Positions 35,084-45,359 of a DNA stretch of 64,000 nt are shown here, one piece after another. Source of the stretch: Mycoplasmopsis alligatoris A21JP2 (lineage in GTDB: Bacteria > Bacillota_I > Bacilli_A > Mycoplasmatales > Metamycoplasmataceae). The position numbers and the translations under genes were made by a program. Below the pieces are notes generated by a model that was not told the DNA's origin, did no database searches, and worked only from the letters and a program-made list of their open reading frames with translations. The stretch's first letter is position 1. Each line of letters begins with the position of its first letter. Location: positions 62,001 through 126,000 of the forward strand of contig NZ_ADNC01000007.1 in assembly GCF_000178375.1 (NCBI RefSeq). Reading direction: 5' to 3'.

Positions 35084-35089
35084 TATAAT
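35084..35089 (+). promoter_or_regulatory. -10 element of the tRNA-Tyr/tRNA-Gln unit
   Basis: TATAAT 15 nt before the tRNA-Tyr 5' end. Confidence 0.55.
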
Positions 35090-35103
35090 AGATATGCAAA
35101 CAT

Positions 35104-35187
35104 GGGGGGATAGCAAAGCGGCCAAATGCGGGTGGCTGTAACCCACTTTCTTACGATTCGGGGGTTCGAATCCCTCTCCCCCCACCA
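35104..35187 (+). tRNA. tRNA-Tyr (GTA)
   Basis: Class II tRNA of 84 nt: 7-bp G-rich acceptor stem, anticodon GTA in CTGTAAC, long variable arm, T-loop GTTCGAATC, and encoded CCA. Confidence 0.95.
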
Positions 35188-35191
35188 TTTT

Positions 35192-35266
35192 TGCCCCATA
35201 GCCAAGCGGTAAGGCAGTGGGTTTTGGTTCCACCACGCGTTAGTTCGAATCTAACTGGGGCAGCCA
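35192..35266 (+). tRNA. tRNA-Gln (TTG)
   Basis: 75 nt: acceptor TGCCCCA/TGGGGCA, anticodon TTG in the loop TTTTGGT, T-loop GTTCGAATC, G73 and encoded CCA. Four nt separate it from tRNA-Tyr, so both come from one transcript. Confidence 0.95.
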
Positions 35267-35267
35267 T

Positions 35268-35290
35268 ATCACCATTAGGTGATTTTTTTT
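35268..35290 (+). terminator. Terminator of the tRNA pair
   Basis: A 6-bp stem ATCACC/GGTGAT with an ATTA loop followed by eight T. Confidence 0.85.
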
Positions 35291-35394
35291 ATACTTTTTT
35301 TCTTTAAAAACTGGTCTTATAAAGTAAAAAGTGCAAAATGTGGAGTTTTTTCCATATTTTTTGGTTAATTTCTTTCTTTAAATATTTAAAAGAA

Positions 35395-35400
35395 TATAAT
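35395..35400 (+). promoter_or_regulatory. -10 element of proS
   Basis: TATAAT followed by 7 nt and the proS ATG; no ribosome-binding site lies between, suggesting a leaderless mRNA. Confidence 0.55.
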
Positions 35401-35407
35401 TATACCT

Positions 35408-36844
35408 ATGAAAGAATTAGAAAAAATAACACCCCTGGAGACGGATTTTGCCAAGTGATATACTGATGTTGTTAAACAAGGTAATTTAATTGCATATGGT
35501 CCGGCTAAAGGAACATTGGTTTTTAAGCCAAACTCGTATGGAATATGAGAATTAATCCAACAAAATTTGAATGAAATTTTTAAAGAGAGAGGTGTTAATA
35601 ATGTTTATTTACCATTATTAATTCCAGAAAGTTTGTTTAGTTTAGAAAAAGATCACATTGAAGGTTTTAATCCTGAATTAGCAACAGTTACTCATGTAGG
35701 TAACAAAGAATTACAAGAAAAATATTATATTAGACCTACATCTGAAGTTTTATTTGCTGATTTATTTAAAAATTCAATCGATTCTTATAACGATTTACCT
35801 CTTGTTTATAATCAATGAGCAAATGTTGTAAGATGAGAAAAAACAACAAATCCATTTTTAAGAAGTCGTGAATTTTTATGACAAGAAGGTCATACATGTC
35901 ATGCTGATCCAATTGAAGCTAGAAAATTAACAAGATGTATGATAAGTACATATGCTAAGTTTTTAAAAAACTTTTTAGCTATTCCAACAATAGTTGGTAA
36001 AAAAACTCCTTATGAAAAATTTGCTGGTGCATGTTCAACTTATACAGTTGAAGCGATGATGAAAGATGGACGTGCTTTACAAGCAGGAACAAGTCATTAT
36101 TTAGCACAAAATTTCTCAAAGCCATATTCAATAGTTTTTAAAAATAAAAACAATGAATTAGAAAATGTTTATCAAACTTCATGAGGAGTTTCAACTCGTT
36201 TAATTGGTGCTTTAATTATGACACACGGTGATAATCGTGGAATAATAATTCCTCCTCGTGTTGCTCCAATTCAAATTGATTTAATTGAATTGTTTGGAGC
36301 TAAATCAGCCAAAGTTAAAGAAGTTAGCCAAAAGCTATATGAATTACTTAGAAGAAAATGAAGAGTAAGAGTAGATGCAAGCGATAAACAACCTGGTTTT
36401 AAAGCTGCCAATAGTGAAATTCAAGGTGTTCCTTTAAGAATTGAAATTGGACCTAGAGATTTAGAAAATGATATGGTTACAATTGTAAGAAGAGATACAC
36501 TTGAAAAAACATTAGTAAATTATAATGATGTTAAAAAAATTATTCAAAAAAAATTGGATGATATTCATGATAATCTTTATAAAAGTGCTAAAGATAGATT
36601 AGAAAGTAAAACAGTTTGAGTTGATACCTATGAAGAATTTAAAAAAGAAATTCAGAAAAATAATTTCGTGGTCGCACCATTCTGTTGTTTGGATGAAGCA
36701 GAAATTAAAATTAAAGAAGAAACTGGTGCTACATCGAGATGTATTCCTAAAACTTTAGATAAACCTAATAAAAATAAATTGTGTATTTTCGATACATGTA
36801 AAACCGAAACAAATCGTTACGTTATTTTTGCAAAAGCTTATTAA
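35408..36844 (+). CDS. proS: Prolyl-tRNA synthetase, archaeal/eukaryal-type (ProS type 3)
   Basis: 478 residues, much shorter than the bacterial ProS with its editing insertion, and starting directly with the catalytic core. Class II motifs: motif 2 around [23 protein letters not shown] and motif 3 [20 protein letters not shown] and [13 protein letters not shown] are prolyl-specific blocks. A C-terminal anticodon domain and a tail with Cys residues (CCLDEAE, SRCIP, CIFDTCK) that resembles the zinc-binding end of this type. Mollicutes commonly carry this form. It starts without Shine-Dalgarno 7 nt after a TATAAT. Confidence 0.95.
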
Positions 36845-36852
36845 TAAAATAT

Positions 36853-36887
36853 AACCACATTGCGCTTGTGTATAGGTAAATGTGGTT
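36853..36887 (+). terminator. Terminator after proS
   Basis: Stem AACCACATT/AATGTGGTT (9 bp) with a 17-nt loop, then a T-run. The loop and 3' arm contain a 17-nt motif found three times in the window. Confidence 0.8.
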
Positions 36888-36981
36888 TTTTTGTGCTTTT
36901 TAATTAATTAATAATTTTTTAAAAATAGACAAATTAATCTATGAATAAGGCAATTTAGTAAAATTGATATTAAAAGCAAAT

Positions 36982-37011
36982 AAAAAGACAAGAATGGAAT
37001 CTTGTCTTTTT
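36982..37011 (-). terminator. Terminator of the S10-spc ribosomal operon
   Basis: A perfect 11-bp stem AAAAAGACAAG/CTTGTCTTTTT with an 8-nt loop, 19 nt beyond the rplO stop on the minus strand. Confidence 0.88.
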
Positions 37012-37029
37012 ATTATGATTGAATTTGTC

Positions 37030-37470
37030 TTATAAAACTTCGACTTTACCACCAGCTTTTTCAACAGCATGAATAGCTGTTTCTGAAGCTTTGTGAACTT
37101 GAACGTTTAATTTTTTACTTAAAGTTCCTTTTGCTAATAATTTAATAGGTAAGTTACGTTTAACAATGTTAGCTGCATATAAAGCTTCAATTGTTACTGT
37201 GTCATTTGCTTTGAAGTTTGATTCTAATTGTGATAAGTTAACAACTTGGTATTCAACATGGTTAACATTGTTAAATCCACGTTTACCAATACGACGGAAT
37301 CAAGGAGTTTGTCCCCCTTCGAATCCTAATCTGTGTCCGCTACGTTTGTTTTGTCCTGATTGACCTTTACCAGCTTGTTTTCCTTTACCAGCAGCATGTC
37401 CACGACCTTTACGGTGTTTATCTGGTCTTGATCCTGGTGTTGATTTTAATGTATGTAATTTAATAGCCAT
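37030..37470 (-). CDS. rplO: 50S ribosomal protein L15
   Basis: 146 residues. Glycine-rich N-terminus [19 protein letters not shown] and [18 protein letters not shown] are diagnostic of L15, and the end GGKVEVL is typical. A late-assembling large-subunit protein. It is the last gene of the operon: a terminator follows instead of the usual secY-adk-map, and no rpmD lies between it and rpsE. It starts 1 nt after the rpsE stop. Confidence 0.96.
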
Positions 37471-37471
37471 T

Positions 37472-38137
37472 TTATAATAAATCCTTTACATCTTTATCTC
37501 TAATTTGAGCGATTTGTTCTGGTGTTCTTAAGTTTTTTAAAGCTTCAACTGTAGCTTTAACTGTATTTGATTTTGAACGTGATCCGTATGTTTTAGTAAC
37601 AATATCTGTATATCCTGCTAATTCAACAACTGCTCTAACTGTTCCAGAAGCTATAAGCCCTTTCCCTTTAGGAGCTGGTTTTAGCATAACTTTTGATGCT
37701 AAGAATTTTGCATGAACTTCGTGAGGAACTGTTCCGTTTGTAACAGATACATTGATAAGGTTATTTTGAGCATCTTTGATAGCTTTTTTAATAGCATCAG
37801 GTACTTCATTAGCCTTTCCATGTCCAAAACCTACACGACCTTTTTTGTTTCCTACAACAACAAATGCTGAAAAGCTGAATCTTCTTCCACCTTTTACAAC
37901 TTTTGTTACACGAGCAATATCAACTACTTTTTCGCTGAAATCTGGAAATGCATCTTCTCTTTGACGATTTGGTCTTGAGTCTTTTCTTTGACGGTTTGGT
38001 CTTTGGTTTGTTGCACCTGGACCTTTATTTGTAGCCTGGTTGTTGTTTTCTTTGTTTGCAAGAGGTTTTCTTGGAGCTCTTAGTACTTTTGTACCTTCTG
38101 CTTTAACTTCTTGAACTGGTTTTTTTGTATTTTCCAT
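37472..38137 (-). CDS. rpsE: 30S ribosomal protein S5
   Basis: 221 residues. The S5 core ([62 protein letters not shown]) is preceded by about 70 extra residues rich in Asn, Arg, Gln, Lys and Pro that contain the repeated unit RPNRQR. S5 sits at the mRNA entry channel and affects fidelity. Its ATG overlaps the rplR stop. Confidence 0.96.
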   Translation of the reverse strand: MENTKKPVQEVKAEGTKVLRAPRKPLANKENNNQATNKGPGATNQRPNRQRKDSRPNRQREDAFPDFSEKVVDIARVTKVVKGGRRFSFSAFVVVGNKKGRVGFGHGKANEVPDAIKKAIKDAQNNLINVSVTNGTVPHEVHAKFLASKVMLKPAPKGKGLIASGTVRAVVELAGYTDIVTKTYGSRSKSNTVKATVEALKNLRTPEQIAQIRDKDVKDLL

Positions 38138-38487
38138 TAGAACTTAACTCCTTTTTCTCTTACTGCATCAGCAAATGCTTTAACACGACCATGGAATAAG
38201 TATCCACCACGGTCAAAAACAACTTCTTTAATTTTTAATTTGTTGATTTTATCACCCATTAAAGCACCTAAGTCTTTAGCAGCACTTACGTTACCTCCAT
38301 AGGTTTTTGAATTTAGAGTTGATACTGAAGCTAATGTAGTTCCTGTAGTATCATCGATTAATTGAGCATAGAAGTTTTGGTGTGATTTAAAAACGTTTAA
38401 ACGAGGTCTTAATGCTGTTCCTGAAATGTAGTGACGTAAACGTTGGTGTTTATTCACTCTAGCTTGATTTCTTGATAATTTAGCCAT
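38137..38487 (-). CDS. rplR: 50S ribosomal protein L18
   Basis: 116 residues, normal length. [31 protein letters not shown] is the 5S rRNA-binding start of L18 and [28 protein letters not shown] the conserved end. It binds 5S rRNA together with L5. The gene ends in TAATG with rpsE. Confidence 0.96.
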   Translation of the reverse strand: MAKLSRNQARVNKHQRLRHYISGTALRPRLNVFKSHQNFYAQLIDDTTGTTLASVSTLNSKTYGGNVSAAKDLGALMGDKINKLKIKEVVFDRGGYLFHGRVKAFADAVREKGVKF

Positions 38488-38508
38488 ATTTTACCTTTTC
38501 TACAACTT

Positions 38509-39048
38509 CTATTTAGAAGCTGTTTTTCCTTCTTTACGTCTAATCACTTCACCTTTGTAAGCAATTCCTTTACCTGAGTAAGGATTTGGTGTTCTAATTG
38601 CTCTAACAACGGCTGCGAATTGACCAACACTTGCTTTGTCAATTCCACTTACTAATACTTCTGTTGCTTTTGGAACTTCAACTTTAACATCACTTGGAAT
38701 GTTAACGCTTACTGTGTGTGAATATCCAGCAGAAACTTCTAAAGTTGTACCTTTAATAACTGCTTTATATCCAACTCCTTTAATCTCTAAATCTTTTTTA
38801 AATCCAACTGAAACACCTGTCATCATGTTTGAAATGTGAGCATTTGTTGTTCCATGTAGTTGTTTTGTGTGTTTTTCTTCGTTTGAACGAACTGTTGTAA
38901 CTTGGTTATTTTCTATGTTAATTGTTATTTTTGGACTGAAAACTCTTTCTAAAGTACCTAATTTACCTTTTACAGTAACTTTTGTACCTGCTAATTCAAC
39001 TGTAACTCCAGCTGGAATGTTTAGTACTCTATTACCAACACGTGACAT
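38509..39048 (-). CDS. rplF: 50S ribosomal protein L6
   Basis: 179 residues, start taken at MSRVGNRVL after AGGTAC rather than an in-frame ATG five codons upstream. L6 hallmarks: IPAGVTVELAGTKVTVKGKLG, LEIKGVGYKA and RAIRTPNPYSGKGIAYKGEVIRRKEGK. It lies near the factor-binding site of the large subunit. There are 8 nt between the rpsH stop and this start. Confidence 0.95.
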   Translation of the reverse strand: MSRVGNRVLNIPAGVTVELAGTKVTVKGKLGTLERVFSPKITINIENNQVTTVRSNEEKHTKQLHGTTNAHISNMMTGVSVGFKKDLEIKGVGYKAVIKGTTLEVSAGYSHTVSVNIPSDVKVEVPKATEVLVSGIDKASVGQFAAVVRAIRTPNPYSGKGIAYKGEVIRRKEGKTASK

Positions 39049-39056
39049 ATAAGTAC

Positions 39057-39452
39057 CTATCAAATGTAAGCGATAACTTCACCACCTACATTATCCTTTC
39101 TTGCTTGTTTTTCAGTCATAACACCTTTAGATGTTGAAATAATTACTGTTCCGTATCCTGATAATACTTTTGGTAATTCTTCAGCTTTAACATAAACTTT
39201 AAGTCCTGGTTTTGAAACACGTTTAATACCAATAATAGCTGGTTGTGCTCCTTTGTATTTTAAAGTAACAACGATGTTTTTTGTTGCTAATTCACCTTCA
39301 ACTGTATATGAAGAAATATATCCTTCTTGTTTGATAATGTCTAATATCTTAACTTTTTTATTTGAGTATGGAATTGATACAGTTTTATGTTTTCTTTGAC
39401 TTGCGTTCTTAATACGAACGATCATATCTGAAATAGGGTCTGTTATAAACAT
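39057..39452 (-). CDS. rpsH: 30S ribosomal protein S8
   Basis: 131 residues. [29 protein letters not shown] at the start and [21 protein letters not shown]...GGEVIAYIW at the end are typical. The last residue is Trp, coded by TGA immediately before TAG, as expected for S8. It binds the central domain of 16S rRNA and, in E. coli, represses the spc operon. Confidence 0.96.
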
Positions 39453-39454
39453 AA

Positions 39455-39640
39455 TTATCAGCTCGCTTTCTTCATACCTGGAATTTTACCTTCATGTGCA
39501 AGGTTTCTAAAGCAGATACGACATATTTTATATTTTCTTAATACAGCATGTGGACGTCCACATAATTCACAACGTGTGTAAGCACGAGTAGAGAATTTAG
39601 CAGGACGCTTTGCTTTAACGATAAGCGATTTTTTTGCCAT
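39455..39640 (-). CDS. rpsN: 30S ribosomal protein S14, zinc-binding type Z
   Basis: 61 residues ending KKASW with TGA-coded Trp. The zinc pairs CELC and CRIC are intact ([23 protein letters not shown]), so this is the short zinc form. Its ATG overlaps the rplE stop (TAATG). Confidence 0.96.
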
Positions 39641-40188
39641 TATTTATCTCCTTTTTTCTCGAACGGTACACCTAGTAGTTCTAATAAACTTCTAGCTTCT
39701 TGGTTTGATTTAGCGCTAGTTACTACTAAAACATCTAAACCTTTAATACGACGAATTTTGTCAAATTCAATTTCTGGGAAAATGATTTCTTCTTTAATTC
39801 CTAGAGCAAAGTTTCCACGACCGTCGAAAGCTTTAGGATTTGCACCACGGAAATCACGAATACGTGGCATTGCAACATTGATTAATTTTTCTAAAAAGTC
39901 TCACATTTTTTCTCTACGTAGAGTAACTTTACCCCCCATAGGCATTCCTTCACGTAATTTTCATGAAGCGTTTGATTTTTTAGCTACTGTTTGAAATGGT
40001 TTTTGTGCTGTAATTAAGGTTAATTCGTTAATTACTTCTTCGATTGCTTTTGAGTTTGATACTTCTTTACCTGCAGTCATATTGATCACTACTTTTTCAA
40101 TTTTTGGAACTTGCATTATTGATGAGTAATTGTATTTTTTTTGTAAAGCAGGAACTGCTTTTTCTAAATAAACTTTCTTTAAAGACAT
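39640..40188 (-). CDS. rplE: 50S ribosomal protein L5
   Basis: 182 residues. [51 protein letters not shown] and [30 protein letters not shown] are L5 blocks. It binds 5S rRNA and contacts P-site tRNA. One nt separates its start from the rplX stop. Confidence 0.96.
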
Positions 40189-40189
40189 A

Positions 40190-40519
40190 TTATATTTCCT
40201 TCTTAGTTTTTTTAGCTATTCTTACTTTTTTACCATCTTTAAATGTGTATCCAATTTTTGAAACTTGAGCAGGAGCATTTTTAACAGCTTTTTTTGTTAA
40301 GAATGCAACATTTGAAACGTGAATAGCAGCTTCTTTTGAAGATATTGATCCTTCTGTATTTTGTTGTGTTGGTTTGTTGTGTTTTGTTACCATGTTAACA
40401 TCTTTGATAATTACTGTTTGTGCTTTATGATTAACAGCTTGAATTGTTCCTGATTTCCCTTTGTTTCTTCCTGTTGTTACGTAAACTTGATCATTTTTCT
40501 TGAATTTAATTTTGTTCAT
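40190..40519 (-). CDS. rplX: 50S ribosomal protein L24
   Basis: 109 residues. The KOW motif is at the start ([19 protein letters not shown]), followed by [19 protein letters not shown] and SNVAFL. It initiates large-subunit assembly. It follows rplN by 18 nt with GGAG in the gap. Confidence 0.95.
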   Translation of the reverse strand: MNKIKFKKNDQVYVTTGRNKGKSGTIQAVNHKAQTVIIKDVNMVTKHNKPTQQNTEGSISSKEAAIHVSNVAFLTKKAVKNAPAQVSKIGYTFKDGKKVRIAKKTKKEI

Positions 40520-40537
40520 AATTTCTAATCTCCTTTA

Positions 40538-40903
40538 CTATAAAACTTCAGGTGCTAGTGAAACGATTTTTGGGAATTTTTCACGAATTTCACGTGCAAC
40601 TGGTCCAAAAACACGAGTTCCACGAGGTGTTAAATCTTCTTTTAATAGCACAACTGCATTGTCATCGAAACGAATGTATGATCCATTGTCTCTTGATGTT
40701 CCATAACGACTTCTAACAACAACTGCTTTAACAACTTGACCAGCTTTTACCGCTCCGTTAGGAATGGCTTTTTTAACTGAACAAACAACTATGTCACCAA
40801 TTTTAGCAACTTTTTTCTTACTTCCACCTAATATACGAATAACACCGATTTCTTTAGCACCTGAGTTATCAGCTACATTTGCTCTTGATAATTCTAAAAG
40901 CAT
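40538..40903 (-). CDS. rplN: 50S ribosomal protein L14
   Basis: 121 residues, standard. [42 protein letters not shown] and [26 protein letters not shown] are conserved. It forms inter-subunit bridge B8. Its ATG overlaps the rpsQ stop. Confidence 0.97.
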   Translation of the reverse strand: MLLELSRANVADNSGAKEIGVIRILGGSKKKVAKIGDIVVCSVKKAIPNGAVKAGQVVKAVVVRSRYGTSRDNGSYIRFDDNAVVLLKEDLTPRGTRVFGPVAREIREKFPKIVSLAPEVL

Positions 40904-41172
40904 TATTTAGCTCCTTCAATTGCTGCTTGTTTAACTGAAACTAATCTAAAGTGTTTTGTTTTTGAGTATGGACGAGTTTCCATAATTAAAACAACATCGT
41001 TTAATTTTGCTTCGTTATTTTCATCGTGTACTGCGAAACGTTTTGTTGATTTAAAACGTTTAGAGTATAAAGGGTGTTTTTTGTAAGTATCAACTGCAAC
41101 TATAATAGTTTTTGGTGTTTTATTAGCTGAAACAACTGTTCCAGTTAATGTTTTTCTTGAATTTCTTTCCAT
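40903..41172 (-). CDS. rpsQ: 30S ribosomal protein S17
   Basis: 89 residues. [36 protein letters not shown] and [20 protein letters not shown] identify S17, which binds the 5' domain of 16S rRNA early in assembly. It starts 2 nt after rpmC ends. Confidence 0.96.
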   Translation of the reverse strand: MERNSRKTLTGTVVSANKTPKTIIVAVDTYKKHPLYSKRFKSTKRFAVHDENNEAKLNDVVLIMETRPYSKTKHFRLVSVKQAAIEGAK

Positions 41173-41174
41173 AA

Positions 41175-41366
41175 TTAGTTAGCTCCTTTTTCATTTAAAG
41201 CTGTAAGGATTTTTGCAATATCTTTTCTTAATTCATTAATTTTGTGTGATTGGTCTAGTGATCCTGTAGCATTTTTGAATCTTAATGTTCAAAGTTCAGC
41301 TTTAAGGTCGACAATTAATGTTCTTAATTCTTCAACGCTTTTTGATTTGATATCTTTATATAACAT
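41175..41366 (-). CDS. rpmC: 50S ribosomal protein L29
   Basis: 63 residues with one TGA-coded Trp in [32 protein letters not shown] and the final helix [12 protein letters not shown] are typical. It lies at the peptide exit tunnel. The ATG overlaps the rplP stop (TAATG). Confidence 0.95.
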
Positions 41367-41800
41367 TATTTATCTCCTTCTGTAGTTGTAACTTCTTTTT
41401 GAACAATTCTTCATTTAACAGGTAGTTTGTGTCCTCCAAGACGTAATGCATCACGTGCAATATCTTCTCTAACACCACTAACTTCAAACATCATTGTATT
41501 AACTTTAACTGCTGTATATCATTTTTCAGGTGTTCCTTTTCCTGACCCCATACGAACTCCGATAGGTTTAGAAGTTTTTGAAAAGTGAGGGAAAATACGA
41601 ATAATAACTTGTCCTTCACGTCCCATTCTTCTTGTAATAGCAATACGAGCACTTTCAATTTGTCTAGCTGTAACTCATGCACTGGTTATAGCTTGTAAAC
41701 CAAATTCTCCAAATGAAACTTTGTTTCCTTTGTGAGCAACACGTTTATCGTGTTTTACCAAGAAAGGTTTACGGTATTTAGTTCTTTTTGGTTGAAGCAT
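41366..41800 (-). CDS. rplP: 50S ribosomal protein L16
   Basis: 144 residues. [47 protein letters not shown] and KWRIVQ are diagnostic. It lies near the A site and is needed for tRNA accommodation. Its start lies 23 nt inside the end of rpsC. Confidence 0.97.
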
Positions 41801-42452
41801 GTTTATCATCTCCTTCCAATATTTCACCTAGTGAAACTCAAACTTTAACTCCAATAGCTCCGTATGTTGTACGTGCTGTTGCAGTTGCATAATCAACGTT
41901 TTGTCTTAATGTATGTAGTTTCATTTCTCCTTCAGAATATCCTTCTGAACGAGCCATGTCAACTCCATTTAAACGACCACTAACGCTTGTTTTAACACCT
42001 TTAGCTCTTGAACGCATAGCATTTCTGATTGCCATTTTTTGTGCAGTTCTGAAGCTTTCACGGTTTTCTAATTTAACAGCGATCATTTCAGCAAGTAATC
42101 TTGCATTTAAATCTGGATTTTTTAACTCAACAACTTTAATGTTTAGTTTAATGTTTTTGTTTTTGATGAACTTAGTTAATTTTGTTGTTAATTCAACAAC
42201 GTTTTTTCCTTCTTGTCCTAAAACTAAGGCAGGTTTAGCACTTAATAATGTAACAGTTACATGGTTATTTTGTGTTCTTTTAATTTCCACTTTACCAATT
42301 TGGTATTGACGTACTAACTTATCGAAAAATTTATAAATTTTGGCATCTTCAACTAATTGATTACCGAATTGAGCTTTATCAGCAAATCATGTTGTATTAT
42401 GTGCTTTAGTAACTCCATAACGGAATCCATTTGGATTAACTTTTTGTCCCAT
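41778..42452 (-). CDS. rpsC: 30S ribosomal protein S3
   Basis: 224 residues. [25 protein letters not shown], the KH domain [14 protein letters not shown] (a variant of the usual VIGxxG loop), and [31 protein letters not shown] are S3 blocks. It forms part of the mRNA entry site. It overlaps rplV (TAATG) at its start and rplP at its end. Confidence 0.96.
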
Positions 42453-42811
42453 TAGTTTCTTTCCTCCAATGTTATAGATAAGTGTGATGTACGTTTGAAG
42501 ATTGAATAAGCTCTTCCTTGGCTTCTTGGTTGAAATCTTTTAAGTGTCGGTCCTTCATTAACCAATACTTCTTTAACAAATAATTTTGATGCGTCCATTC
42601 CATGGTTGTTTGTAGCATTAGCTACTGCAGAATTTAATAATTTTACAAATAATGGAGCAGCTTTTTTAGCTGTATTTTGTAATATACCTAAAGCTACTCT
42701 AACATCTTTTCCTCTGAAAAGATCTGCAACTAATCTTGCTTTACGTGCAGAAACACGTTGTAATTTAACAAGAGCTTTTGCTTGTTGTACTTGAATTTCT
42801 TGTTTTGCCAT
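42452..42811 (-). CDS. rplV: 50S ribosomal protein L22
   Basis: 119 residues. VSARKARLVADLFRGKDV, AVANATNNHGMDASKLFVKEVLVNEGPTLKRFQPRSQGRAY are typical, including the beta-hairpin that lines the exit tunnel, where macrolide-resistance changes occur in other species. The ATG overlaps the rpsS stop. Confidence 0.96.
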   Translation of the reverse strand: MAKQEIQVQQAKALVKLQRVSARKARLVADLFRGKDVRVALGILQNTAKKAAPLFVKLLNSAVANATNNHGMDASKLFVKEVLVNEGPTLKRFQPRSQGRAYSIFKRTSHLSITLEERN

Positions 42812-43089
42812 TATTTCTTCTTACCTTTATCTGATCCATGTCCTGTAAATGTTCTAGTAGGTGAGAATTCTCCCAATTTGTGTCCTACCATATCATCAGT
42901 AACATAAACTTCGATAAATTGTTTACCATTGTGAACAGAGAATGTTAAACCAACAAAACTTGGGAAGATTGTTGAACGTCTTGATCAAGTTTTAATAGGT
43001 TTTTTAGGAGCTTTTCCTTCAACGATAGCATCAACTTTTTTTAGTAAATGATCGTCAGCAAATGGACCTTTTTTAAGACTACGTGCCAT
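42811..43089 (-). CDS. rpsS: 30S ribosomal protein S19
   Basis: 92 residues, with one TGA-coded Trp in [34 protein letters not shown] and [15 protein letters not shown] are diagnostic. It sits in the 30S head next to S13. Its start overlaps the rplB stop and its stop overlaps the rplV start. Confidence 0.96.
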
Positions 43090-43934
43090 TATTTAGCATC
43101 CTTTCTTCTTCTAATAATTAATTTGTTTGAAGATTTCTTAGTTTTTCTTGTTTTAACTCCAAGAGCTTTTTTACCTCATGGTGTAAGAGGAGCTTTACGT
43201 CCGATAGGTTGTTTACCTTCTCCCCCTCCATGTGGGTGATCTACAGGGTTCATTACTGATCCTCTAACTGTAGGTCTAACACCCATGTGTCTGTTTCTTC
43301 CGGCTTTACCTAAATTAACTAATAAGTGTTCTTCGTTACCAACAATACCAATTGTTGCACGGCAACGTGCTAAGATACGACGTGTTTCACCGGATTTTAG
43401 TCTTAACACTACGTATTTTCCATCATCATCTTTACCTAAGATTTGAGCTGAAGTTCCGGCACTACGTGCTATAACTCCTCCACCTCCAGGTTGCATTTCA
43501 ATGTTATGAACATATGTTCCTTCAGGAATTGCTGATAAAGGTAATGAGTTACCTACAATAATATCTGCATTTTCTCCTGAAAATAAAACTTGTCCTACTT
43601 TAATCCCTTTAGGGGCTAAAATATATTTTTTTTCTCCATCTGCATATGCTAATAAACAAATGTTTGCTGATCTATTTGGATCATATTCAATTGTTTTAAC
43701 TACAGCTGGAATATTATCTTTGTTACGTTTGAAGTCGATAAGTCTATAAAATCTCTTAACTCTTCCTCCGTGGTGTCTAACAGTAATTTTACCTGTATTG
43801 TTTCTACCTGCATTGTTCTTTAATATAACTAATAAAGATTTTTCAGGTGCATGTCCACTAAGGTTTTCTTTGTAGTTAAGAGTAGACATGTTACGACGAC
43901 CGTTTGTAGTTGGCTTATAATGTTTAATTGCCAT
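43089..43934 (-). CDS. rplB: 50S ribosomal protein L2
   Basis: 281 residues. [24 protein letters not shown]-equivalent [23 protein letters not shown] and the peptidyl-transferase-proximal [29 protein letters not shown] (with the essential His) are intact. TGA codes for the Trp after LTP. Start preceded by AAGGAG at 10 nt. A 98-nt gap with inverted repeats separates it from rplW. Confidence 0.97.
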
Positions 43935-44032
43935 TTTGTCATACTCCTTGCTTAAAAATAGTTGCGGATCTTTCTTTTAAGCTTATAAATTCCGCTTTGT
44001 AACAAACTTTTAAAAGTTTATTTATTTGGTGA
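43935..44032 (-). promoter_or_regulatory. Structured gap between rplW and rplB
   Basis: This is the longest gap in an otherwise overlapping operon. It holds a perfect 16-nt palindrome AAACTTTTAAAAGTTT (44004-44019) and a second inverted repeat GCGGA (43964-43968)/TCCGC (43991-43995). It may be an mRNA processing, attenuation or internal initiation site; the sequence does not decide. Confidence 0.45.
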
Positions 44033-44491
44033 TTATTCTCCACCAACTTTTCTTGTTGTTGTTTTTTTAGTAGCAACTGATTTAACAGCTTTTGAAGCAC
44101 TTGCTTTTTTGTTTGCTAATTTTGCTGCTGCTCTTTTTTCAACATCGCTAACTTCTTTTTTAGCAGGTTTTTTAGCTTCTGCTTTTTCGTCAGCTTTTTG
44201 TGCAGTTTCTTCTGTTGGGAAGAAATTAATTGTGTTTCCTTCTACTAAAGTTACAATAGCTTTTTTGTAACGGTTTGTAAATCCATGGAAACGTCCAACA
44301 CTTTTAGGTTTTTTGTCAACTTTAATTGTGTTAACTTTAGCAACTTTAACTTTGAAAATTATTTCAACTGCGTTTGCTATTTGATGTTTGTTTGCATCAA
44401 AAGCAACTTCAAATGAATAAACACCGTTTTCCATTTGTGCATAGGTTTTTTCGGTTAAAACTGGTTTTTTAATGATATCTGTTAATTGCAT
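44033..44491 (-). CDS. rplW: 50S ribosomal protein L23 with C-terminal extension
   Basis: 152 residues, against about 95-100 in most bacteria. The core (DIIKKPVLTEKTYAQMENGVYSFEV, FKVKVAKVNTIKVDKKPK, GFTNRYKKAIVTL) ends near residue 95; the remaining 55 residues are Ala/Lys/Glu-rich and low-complexity. L23 docks trigger factor and SRP at the tunnel exit, so the tail is placed where it could touch nascent chains; this is inference. Start overlaps the rplD stop. Confidence 0.94.
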   Translation of the reverse strand: MQLTDIIKKPVLTEKTYAQMENGVYSFEVAFDANKHQIANAVEIIFKVKVAKVNTIKVDKKPKSVGRFHGFTNRYKKAIVTLVEGNTINFFPTEETAQKADEKAEAKKPAKKEVSDVEKRAAAKLANKKASASKAVKSVATKKTTTRKVGGE

Positions 44492-45357
44492 TATTTTGCC
44501 TTCCCTTCTAACACTTTAAGACCAGCTTGTGAAATAACCATAACGTCTGCTGAAACTAATAATTCAACTGAAAGTGAATTTGGTTTAACAGTAACAACGT
44601 TTGCTAAGTTAGCTGCCGATTTGAAAACTAATTCATCTTCTGTTACCACAAGAACGTGTCTAACATCGTTTAATTTTAGTTTTGTTAATTTAGCAACTAA
44701 ATCTTTTGTAGAAATTTTTGATAATTTTAAATCATCAATTGCTACAGCTTTGTCGTTTGCTAATAATGTAAGTGCTGATACAAATGCAGCAAATCTTACT
44801 TTTTTGTTAACTTTTAATGAGTAGTTTCTTTCTGATTGAGGACCAAATGCTCTACCTCCACCTACGAATACAGGTGTTCTAAGAGATCCAGTTCTTGCTC
44901 TACCAGTTCCTTTTTGTCTTCAAGGTTTTTTCCCTGTTCCACTTACTTGTGCACGGTTTTTAACTTGGTGTGTACCTTGTCTTCTTGAAGCACGATCTGA
45001 TAGGATTGTGTCAAAAATTGCTTGTTCGTAAATCTTTTCACTTGCAAATAATTCTGCAGGTAATTTAGATTCAAATGTAACTTTGTTAGCTACTGATTTA
45101 ACAACTTCAACTTTTTGTGATTTTGCAACTGTTGGTTTTGCTTCTTTTTTAGGAGCAACTGGAGCTTTAACTTCTTTTTTAACAGGTGCTTTTGTTACAA
45201 CTTCTTTTGCTTCTTTTTTAGGAGCAACAGGTTTAGCAACTTTTTTAACTGGAGCAGCTTTTACAGGAGCTTTTGCTTTAGGCGCAGCTTCAGTTTTTGT
45301 AGTTTTAACAGGAGCTTTTTTAGCTGTAGCTGTTTTTGTTTTTACTTGTTCTGCCAT
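44491..45357 (-). CDS. rplD: 50S ribosomal protein L4 with N-terminal extension
   Basis: 288 residues, about 80 more than usual. The L4 core begins near residue 90 (LPAELFASEKIYEQAIFDTILSDRASRRQGTHQVKNR...) and has GTGKKPWRQKGTGRARTGSLR and FGPQ. The first 85 residues consist of Lys/Ala/Pro/Val repeats such as KAPVK and PKKEAK. L4 binds 23S domain I and lines the tunnel; in E. coli it also represses the S10 operon. The rplW ATG overlaps its stop. Confidence 0.94.
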
Positions 45358-45359
45358 AA

